Source: Marinosulfonomonas sp. PRT-SC04
Lineage (GTDB): Bacteria > Pseudomonadota > Alphaproteobacteria > Rhodobacterales > Rhodobacteraceae
Reading direction: 5' to 3'
Length of the DNA: 12,293 bases
Assembly (NCBI GenBank): GCA_001321835.1
Contig: JPUR01000232.1
Location: 1-12,293, forward strand
This document shows positions 7,546 to 12,293 of the stretch, in pieces. The position numbers and the translations under genes are program-made. The notes under the pieces are model-generated. The model made no database searches and had not been told where the DNA came from. It saw only the letters and a program-made list of their open reading frames with translations. The stretch's first letter is position 1; every line of letters starts with the position of its first letter.

Positions 7546-9606
7546 GTGCGGCAATTCCCCAACCTGATTGATCTGGTTCTGGGCCAGCGCGGGCATCTGA
7601 GCGCTTGGGTGCCGGTGTTTTTGGCCATCGGGGTCGGCACGTATTTTAGCCTGCCAACCGAACCTGATTCCGGTGCCTATGCAACATTGGCAGCGTTGAT
7701 GGTTGGGCTGGCAGCGGCTGCAATGTGGCTGGGTGATCGTCTGCGGTTGGTGTTTTTGGCTCTGCTGTTGATCTGCACGGGCCTGATGCTGGCGGGGACG
7801 CGGGCCAAAATGGTGGCGGAGCCGGTGCTGGGATTTCGCTATTATGGCCCGATCGAGGGGCGGGTGGTCAAGGTTGATCGCTCAAGGTCTGACAAGATGC
7901 GCCTGACGCTGGATCGGGTTGTTTTGGAACGCACGCCAACGTCGCGCACCCCTGCCAAAGTCCGTGTCACCCTGCACAGCAAGCAAACCTTTATTGCGCC
8001 CGAACCCGGCATGGTGGTGATTCTGACGGGGCATTTGTCAGCTCCGCAAGGGCCGGTGGAACCTGACGGGTTTGATTTTCAGCGGATGGCGTGGTTCATG
8101 AGCCTCGGCGCGGTTGGTTATTCGCGCACGCCGGTATTGATGCTGGAGCCGGTTGCGGCGGGGCAGGCGGGGTTGTTTATAAACCGGTTGCGGATGCAAA
8201 TTTCTGCGGGGGTTCAGGCGATCATCCCTGGGGATGCTGGGGCGTTTGCGGCGGCGATTATGACCGGTGATCGCTCGGGGATGCGGCGCGAGATGTTGGG
8301 GCAATTACGGGCCTCAAATCTGGCGCATTTACTGGCGATTTCGGGGCTGCATATGGGGCTTTTGACAGCGTTTGTGTTTGGGGCGTTGCGCTACGGATTG
8401 GCCTTGGTGCCGCTGGTCAATTTGCGTTTTGCGACCAAGAAGATCGCGGCCAGTGGGGCCTTGTTGGCGGGGGCGGGATATCTGGCGCTGTCTGGCGGCA
8501 ATGTCGCGACGGAACGCGCCTTTATTATGGTCGCCGTCATGTTGGTGGCGGTGTTGTTTGATCGGCGCGCTTTGACGTTGCGCGCGGTGGCTTTGGCGGC
8601 GATCATTGTGCTGATCCGTCGCCCGGAAGCCTTGACCGGGCCTGGTTTTCAGATGTCGTTTGCCGCCACCACCGCGCTGGTCGCGGTGTTCGGTGCCTTG
8701 CAGCACCTTGACAACAGCGCGGTGCCACGGCTGTTGCGCCCCGTTTTGGCGGTGCTGATTTCGTCGTTCGTCGCGGGGGCGGCGACAGCGCCGATTGGGG
8801 CGGCGCATTTCAACCAGATCGCCCATTATGGGCTGTTGGCCAATATGTTGACGGTGCCGTTGATGGGCATTTTGGTGGTGCCGGCGGCGGTGGTGGCTGC
8901 GGTGTTGTATCCGCTGGGATTGGCGTGGATTGGTCTGGGGATTATGCGGTTTGGGGTGGTGTGGATCCTCGGGGTTGCGCAGTGGATTGCGGAGCTGGAT
9001 GGTGCCATCAGCCATGTGGTGACGCCGATGCCGGTGGTGTTGCCGCTGATCGGGCTTGGAATGTTGTGGTTGATCTTGTGGCAGGGGCGGCTGCGGTATG
9101 TAGGGATTTTGGTGGCGCTGGTCGGGCTGGGGTTGTGGGGAATGACAACGCGCCCCGCCGTGCTGATCTCGCAAAGTGGTGGGCTGGTTGGTCTGATGGG
9201 GCCGCAGGGGCGTGCGTTGAGCAAGCCGCGTGGCGATAGTTTTTCGGCCCGAAACTGGCTGGTAAATGATGGCGATGCGGGGATTAAACAGGCAGATGCT
9301 GCGCAGCGGATCGGGTTTAGCGGTGAAAAAGGCGTGCGACGGTTTGAGGTGGGCGGGCAGCGGTTTGTGCATCTGACCGGCAGGGGCGCGCAGGCGCGTT
9401 TGATGGACGAATGTGTGGCTGGGCGCTGGGTGGTGACATCTGCTAAATTTGTGGGGGCAGAGTTAGATGGTCAGCGGGCTTGCACAATGATTGACGCTAT
9501 GTCGCTGAAGAAAACCGGCGCGCTGGCAATTTATTTGGATGAGGCCGGGCTGCGGGTGGTCACGACAAAGGCGCGGGTTGGGCACAGGTTTTGGAATTCC
9601 CGCTGA
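7546..9606 (+). CDS. comEC: ComEC/Rec2-family DNA uptake channel
   Basis: 686 aa inner-membrane protein that moves single-stranded DNA into the cytoplasm in natural transformation. In R. capsulatus it is also needed for uptake of GTA-delivered DNA. Order: N-terminal membrane segments (about 20-85), the soluble OB-like DUF4131 domain (about 95-205, with P-D-G-F-D-F 173-178), and the Competence domain (about 235-510) with the signature L-A-I-S-G-L-H-M (263-270). A C-terminal soluble part (about 535-686) follows. That part keeps only a weak resemblance to the metallo-beta-lactamase domain of Bacillus-type ComEC and shows no HxHxDH motif, as I expect for this alphaproteobacterial branch. Start: GTG with GAGGA at 7536-7540. 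An in-frame TAG at 7522-7524 closes the frame upstream, and the next ATG would cut into the protein. Confidence 0.93.
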   Translation: MRQFPNLIDLVLGQRGHLSAWVPVFLAIGVGTYFSLPTEPDSGAYATLAALMVGLAAAAMWLGDRLRLVFLALLLICTGLMLAGTRAKMVAEPVLGFRYYGPIEGRVVKVDRSRSDKMRLTLDRVVLERTPTSRTPAKVRVTLHSKQTFIAPEPGMVVILTGHLSAPQGPVEPDGFDFQRMAWFMSLGAVGYSRTPVLMLEPVAAGQAGLFINRLRMQISAGVQAIIPGDAGAFAAAIMTGDRSGMRREMLGQLRASNLAHLLAISGLHMGLLTAFVFGALRYGLALVPLVNLRFATKKIAASGALLAGAGYLALSGGNVATERAFIMVAVMLVAVLFDRRALTLRAVALAAIIVLIRRPEALTGPGFQMSFAATTALVAVFGALQHLDNSAVPRLLRPVLAVLISSFVAGAATAPIGAAHFNQIAHYGLLANMLTVPLMGILVVPAAVVAAVLYPLGLAWIGLGIMRFGVVWILGVAQWIAELDGAISHVVTPMPVVLPLIGLGMLWLILWQGRLRYVGILVALVGLGLWGMTTRPAVLISQSGGLVGLMGPQGRALSKPRGDSFSARNWLVNDGDAGIKQADAAQRIGFSGEKGVRRFEVGGQRFVHLTGRGAQARLMDECVAGRWVVTSAKFVGAELDGQRACTMIDAMSLKKTGALAIYLDEAGLRVVTTKARVGHRFWNSR

Positions 9607-9663
9607 GCATACCCTGAGGCGCGCTTTTGTCTGAAGTTGTATGGATTATTATGTTTCAACGCT
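9607..9663. other. Short gap between convergent comEC and lexA
   Basis: 57 bp with no hairpin followed by a T-run on either strand, so I see no intrinsic terminator for either gene. Read-through of each gene into the antisense of the other, or Rho-dependent ending, is possible. Confidence 0.4.
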
Positions 9664-10371
9664 TTAATAGGTGCGAATTAATCCAACCAAACGACCCTGA
9701 ACTTTGACTTGGCCCTCGGGCAGCAAGCGGGTTTCATAGGCGGGGTTGGCGGCCTCAAGCGCAATCATATTGCCCTTGCGCCGAAAGCGTTTCAAGGTCG
9801 CTTCATGACCTTCGATCAGCGCCACCACGATATCACCGTTTTCGGCCACCGAAGTCTCGCGGATCACCACCACATCGCCATCGTTAATGCCAGCATCAAT
9901 CATCGAATCGCCCTTGACCTCGAGCGCATAGTGATGCCCTTGGCCGGCCACCATCTGACCCGGAACCGCCACATTATGCGACACTTCGCTGATGGCCTCG
10001 ATCGGGGTGCCCGCCGCAATCCGGCCCATCACCGGCAGCTCGACGGCATACGCGGTGATCACCGCAAGTGCACCGCGCGGCGGATCAACCTTGTCACCGG
10101 TGATGACCAGCGGAGCAAAGCCAGGTGCTGCACCCGTTTGCGCCGCGCCCCCCAAGGCCTCCGGCAGTTTGATGATTTCGATCGCACGGGCCCGATGCGC
10201 CAGCCGCCGGATGAACCCACGTTCCTCCAGTGCCGTGATCAGCCGGTGAATACCTGATTTGGAGCGCAGGCCCAACGCTTCTTTCATTTCATCGAAAGAG
10301 GGCGGAACCCCGTCATTTTTCACTCGTTTATTAACAAAATCTAGTAATTCCAATTGCTTGCGCGTTAGCAT
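9664..10371 (-). CDS. lexA: LexA, SOS-response repressor
   Basis: 235 aa, the longer alphaproteobacterial form. The N-terminal winged helix (about 1-65) reads [10 protein letters not shown], then P-P-S-F-D-E-M, then [11 protein letters not shown] linker of about 40 residues follows, then the S24-type self-cleavage domain. The scissile bond is Ala120-Gly121 in R-I-A-A-G-T-P. The catalytic pair is Ser156 (K-G-D-S-M) and Lys194 (A-T-L-K-R-F). LexA represses DNA-damage genes and cleaves itself when bound to RecA filaments. GGAGAG at 10379-10384 (minus strand) is a good ribosome-binding site 7 bp before the ATG. The promoter carries its own operators, so autoregulation is expected. In R. capsulatus LexA also influences GTA production; that link is known from the literature, not shown here. 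Confidence 0.97.
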   Translation of the reverse strand: MLTRKQLELLDFVNKRVKNDGVPPSFDEMKEALGLRSKSGIHRLITALEERGFIRRLAHRARAIEIIKLPEALGGAAQTGAAPGFAPLVITGDKVDPPRGALAVITAYAVELPVMGRIAAGTPIEAISEVSHNVAVPGQMVAGQGHHYALEVKGDSMIDAGINDGDVVVIRETSVAENGDIVVALIEGHEATLKRFRRKGNMIALEAANPAYETRLLPEGQVKVQGRLVGLIRTY

Positions 10372-10415
10372 AATGTCGCTCTCCGAAGTCAGTCAAATCC
10401 GCCCCTATGTGTGGC

Positions 10416-10441
10416 GTTCGACGCCTGTTCTACACATGTTC
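10416..10441 (-). promoter_or_regulatory. Tandem LexA operators (SOS boxes) of lexA
   Basis: Three GTTC half-sites at 10416-10419, 10427-10430 and 10438-10441, each separated by exactly seven bases, make two overlapping alphaproteobacterial SOS boxes (GTTC-N7-GTTC; GAAC-N7-GAAC in the lexA direction). A weaker GTGT follows in the same register at 10449-10452. The boxes cover the -10, part of the spacer and the expected start site of the lexA promoter, so bound LexA would block RNA polymerase. Confidence 0.85.
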
Positions 10442-10455
10442 CCGTTTTGTGTCAA
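10427..10455 (-). promoter_or_regulatory. Sigma70-type promoter of lexA
   Basis: On the minus strand there is a perfect -35 TTGACA (plus coordinates 10450-10455), a 17-bp spacer and TAGAAC (10427-10432) as -10 (4 of 6 matches). The start site would be near 10420, giving a leader of about 50 nt. The -10 contains the middle LexA half-site. Confidence 0.75.
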
Positions 10456-10552
10456 CAGTCGCCACGCGCGTGTCCGCCCAATATGCCGCATGCCGCTGTG
10501 GGGCGGGCTTTGCTATCATAGCCTGAAACCCCTATTGGAAACGAGCCTTGTC

Positions 10553-10837
10553 ATGCAAACCCAAAAGCTGCGTTGGTTGCGCACTGCCGCCCTGTTTGAG
10601 GGCACGTCTTTGATCGCGCTGGTCTTTGTCGGGCTGCCGTTGAAATACTGGTTTGATTTGCCGATTGTGGTCAAGCTGATCGGCCCAGTGCACGGCGCGC
10701 TGTTCCTTGGTTTTATCACCATCCTGCTGCTGCATTTTGTCAAAGGCCGGATTGATGCCCGCCTAACCGGCATCGGCGTTCTTGCCTCGATGATCCCGTT
10801 CGGCAGTTTTGTCTATAAAGCCAAATTGCTGCGCTGA
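10553..10837 (+). CDS. DUF3817 family small integral membrane protein
   Basis: 94 aa with three likely membrane helices (about 13-30, 39-62 and 70-88). The family signature is visible: R-x-x-A-x-x-E-G-x-S-L (10-20), P-L-K-Y-W (29-33) and G-P-V-H-G (44-48), followed by a positively charged K-A-K-L-L-R tail. The function of the family is unknown to me. The start is the ATG matching the family N-terminus; the upstream open frame overlaps lexA antisense and is not coding. The ribosome-binding site is weak (GAG at 10543-10545). It diverges from lexA with 181 bp between the genes. A TATCAT (10514-10519) could be its -10, but I find no good -35. It converges with moeA. Confidence 0.88.
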   Translation: MQTQKLRWLRTAALFEGTSLIALVFVGLPLKYWFDLPIVVKLIGPVHGALFLGFITILLLHFVKGRIDARLTGIGVLASMIPFGSFVYKAKLLR

Positions 10838-10862
10838 CGCCAGGCCTAGGCAACGCGCCTTT

Positions 10863-10884
10863 GCACTCTCCCGGCACTCTCCCG
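10863..10884. repeat. Perfect tandem duplication of an 11-bp unit
   Basis: GCACTCTCCCG occurs twice head to tail (10863-10873 and 10874-10884) in the gap between the DUF3817 gene and moeA. It is noncoding. A small slippage duplication is the plainest explanation. Confidence 0.8.
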
Positions 10885-10903
10885 AAAAGGTCGTTATCAC
10901 GAC
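10885..10903 (-). terminator. Weak possible intrinsic terminator downstream of moeA
   Basis: GTCGT (10890-10894), loop TATC, ACGAC (10899-10903) form a 5-bp stem. Read on the minus strand it is followed by C and then four T (the A-run at 10885-10888). It sits 22-37 bp beyond the moeA stop. The stem is short and the T-run brief, so efficiency is doubtful. Confidence 0.35.
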
Positions 10904-10924
10904 GAGACCTGCCCTTTAAGAACC

Positions 10925-12100
10925 CTAGCTCAGCGCGATATAATCGACCCGCGTGCCTTTGCTGATTTCGGGCGCATCGACGGGCTGGATCAGCAATGCA
11001 TTGGCGTCTGATAACACTGTTAATAACGCGCTGTCTTGGCGGGGAAACGGGGTGATCTGGTCGCCCACTACCCGCGCCCGCATGTAATGCTCACGAGGGC
11101 CGTTGGCGGGCATGTCTTGCGTTAGGGTGGCGGTTTGGCGCGGGCGGGGTTCAGCCTCGAACCCCAGCATCACCCGCAGTGCTGGCAGCAGAAATATGTG
11201 GCCGCAAACCATTGAAGACACAGGGTTTCCCGGCAGACCAATCATTGGCACCCCATTAATTTTACCAGCCATCAGCGGCTTTCCGGGGCGCATGGCAATC
11301 TTATAAAACGCCCGATCCAGCCCCAAATCACTTGCCACTTGCGCCACCAAATCATGGTCGCCAACCGACGCACCACCAATCGTGACGATCAAATCCGCCC
11401 CATCACACAGCGCAAACGCCGCCTCAAGCGAGGCCTGATTGTCGCGCGCAATCGGCAGCACGCGAGCCTCGCCACCATGCTGGTTGATCAAGGCCGCTAA
11501 ACCGAAGTTATTGGAGGCAATAATCTGGTCAGGTCCCGGATTTTCACCGGGCATCACCAGCTCATCGCCCGTCGCCATCAACGCCACGATCGGGCGGCGG
11601 GATACAGTGACATTGGCGATGTTCATCGAGGCCAAAAGCGCGATATCGGACGCGCTCAGCACCCGTGGTGCCTCCAGCCTGTCACCCACTTTAAAGTCGC
11701 CACCAGCCGGGCGGATATAGATGTTTTGATCCAACCCCTGACCCAAAGTGATCAGATCACCTCTGCGGGTTACGTCCTCTTGGATCACCACGCGGGTCGC
11801 CCCTTTTGGCACCGGCGCGCCGGTGAAAATTCGCACGGCTTGGCCGGCTTTGACGACGCCATCAAAGCGGTGGCCAGCGGCGGATTCACCGATGACTTTG
11901 AACATCACATCATCCTCAACCTCGACGCCGATCACCGCGTAGCCATCCATCGCGGACGATGCAAACGGCGGCTGATCGCGCATGGCGATGGCAGGCTCGG
12001 CCAAGGTGCGACCAGCGGCATTGCGTAGCGGGACGACCTCGGTTTTGAGTGGTTCGATCAGGTTGAAAATTTCGGTGAGTGCTTGGGCTACGGTGATCAT
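10925..12100 (-). CDS. moeA: Molybdopterin molybdotransferase MoeA
   Basis: 391 aa, normal length. MoeA inserts molybdate into adenylated molybdopterin to finish the molybdenum cofactor used by oxidoreductases such as formate dehydrogenase and xanthine dehydrogenase. Motifs are P-P-F-A-S-S-A-M-D-G-Y-A (44-55), A-T-G-D-E-L (176-181), G-G-A-S-V-G-D-H-D (242-250), M-R-P-G-K-P-L (270-276) and G-L-P-G-N-P-V-S (288-295). The order is domain II/I, the MoCF-binding domain (about 170-315) and the C-terminal beta-barrel domain. A TAA lies directly before the ATG, but the frame it closes is short and not a gene. There is only a poor ribosome-binding site (GGA about 10 bp upstream). In related genomes moaC often precedes moeA; it is absent from the 193 bp visible here. 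Confidence 0.96.
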   Translation of the reverse strand: MITVAQALTEIFNLIEPLKTEVVPLRNAAGRTLAEPAIAMRDQPPFASSAMDGYAVIGVEVEDDVMFKVIGESAAGHRFDGVVKAGQAVRIFTGAPVPKGATRVVIQEDVTRRGDLITLGQGLDQNIYIRPAGGDFKVGDRLEAPRVLSASDIALLASMNIANVTVSRRPIVALMATGDELVMPGENPGPDQIIASNNFGLAALINQHGGEARVLPIARDNQASLEAAFALCDGADLIVTIGGASVGDHDLVAQVASDLGLDRAFYKIAMRPGKPLMAGKINGVPMIGLPGNPVSSMVCGHIFLLPALRVMLGFEAEPRPRQTATLTQDMPANGPREHYMRARVVGDQITPFPRQDSALLTVLSDANALLIQPVDAPEISKGTRVDYIALS

Positions 12101-12293
12101 TTATTCGGTGTCCAGTTGGGAGATGTTTTGTTTTCGCCGAGAACACTAACATTAGGATAGGGAGCGGTTGGCAAATTGGGGTGGAACTGTAGGCAAAGTG
12201 CTTTGTTGATAGGTGTACATAAAAATCTGGAGTCCACAGAGGGTGTTCAGAATTCCGTGTCACAGGGTTAGCCTAGATGTCGAGCACGTCGTC
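12101..12293. other. Non-coding right edge upstream of moeA; possible insertion-element tip near 12239
   Basis: I find no gene supported by composition or similarity in these 193 bp. The frame ending at the TAA next to moeA is closed by a TAG about 45 bp upstream. From about 12239 the sequence GAGGGTGTTCAGAATTCCGT resembles the kind of terminal repeat seen in IS256-type elements, from memory and unverified. An ATG at 12277 opens a frame running off the window. The moeA promoter presumably lies here, but no clear -35/-10 pair stands out. Confidence 0.35.

Noticed and set aside
8329..9372. A 347-codon frame antisense to comEC
   Set aside because: Extreme Gln/His/Arg/Pro composition typical of the complement of a GC-rich membrane-protein gene; no motif or ribosome-binding site.
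10259..10552. An N-terminal extension of the DUF3817 protein reaching into lexA antisense
   Set aside because: The extension covers the lexA promoter and 5' coding region. Similarity to the family begins only at the ATG at 10553.
11916..12263. A minus-strand frame overlapping the start of moeA and extending upstream
   Set aside because: It runs out of frame through the conserved N-terminus of moeA. The unique part shows no recognisable protein and carries no ribosome-binding site.

Overview
The window comes from a member of the Alphaproteobacteria, most likely a marine Rhodobacterales (Roseobacter-type) genome. Three things point there. The protein sequences look like that group. The lexA operator has the alphaproteobacterial form GTTC-N7-GTTC. 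The left end carries the endolysin/holin pair that serves gene transfer agent (GTA) release in Rhodobacter relatives. No long gene desert is present; every intergenic gap is under 200 bp.

Left edge (1-1146): the 3' end of an IS200/IS605-type element, with its tnpA tail and terminal hairpin, runs directly into the C-terminal two thirds of a glycoside-hydrolase-108 endolysin (holin-associated N-acetylmuramidase). The endolysin is therefore broken. The 3TM GTA-type holin behind it is intact and overlaps its end by 10 bp.

Centre left (1190-4530, + strand): ccmF and ccmH, the cytochrome c haem-ligation genes, are followed by a PaaG-like enoyl-CoA hydratase/isomerase gene. A strong bidirectional hairpin terminator (4625-4654) separates this block from the converging citrate synthase gene.

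Centre (4677-7466, - strand): gltA (citrate synthase) and gltX (glutamyl-tRNA synthetase). Divergent from gltX is comEC (7546-9606), the DNA-uptake channel. The 79 bp between them hold a perfect CtrA-type TTAA-N7-TTAA motif.

Right (9664-12293): lexA (- strand) has a clear sigma70-type promoter whose -10 and spacer lie under three GTTC half-sites in 11-bp register. A small DUF3817 membrane protein gene diverges from it. moeA (molybdopterin molybdotransferase) reads on the - strand toward it. The last 193 bp hold no recognisable gene and may include the tip of another insertion element.

The most interesting theme is gene transfer. Within 11 kb are the GTA donor-lysis module (endolysin disrupted by an IS), the ComEC uptake channel with a CtrA-type site, and the SOS repressor LexA. 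In R. capsulatus all three are known to touch GTA production or reception. The simplest inference is a lineage that has lost, or is losing, GTA release while keeping the uptake side.
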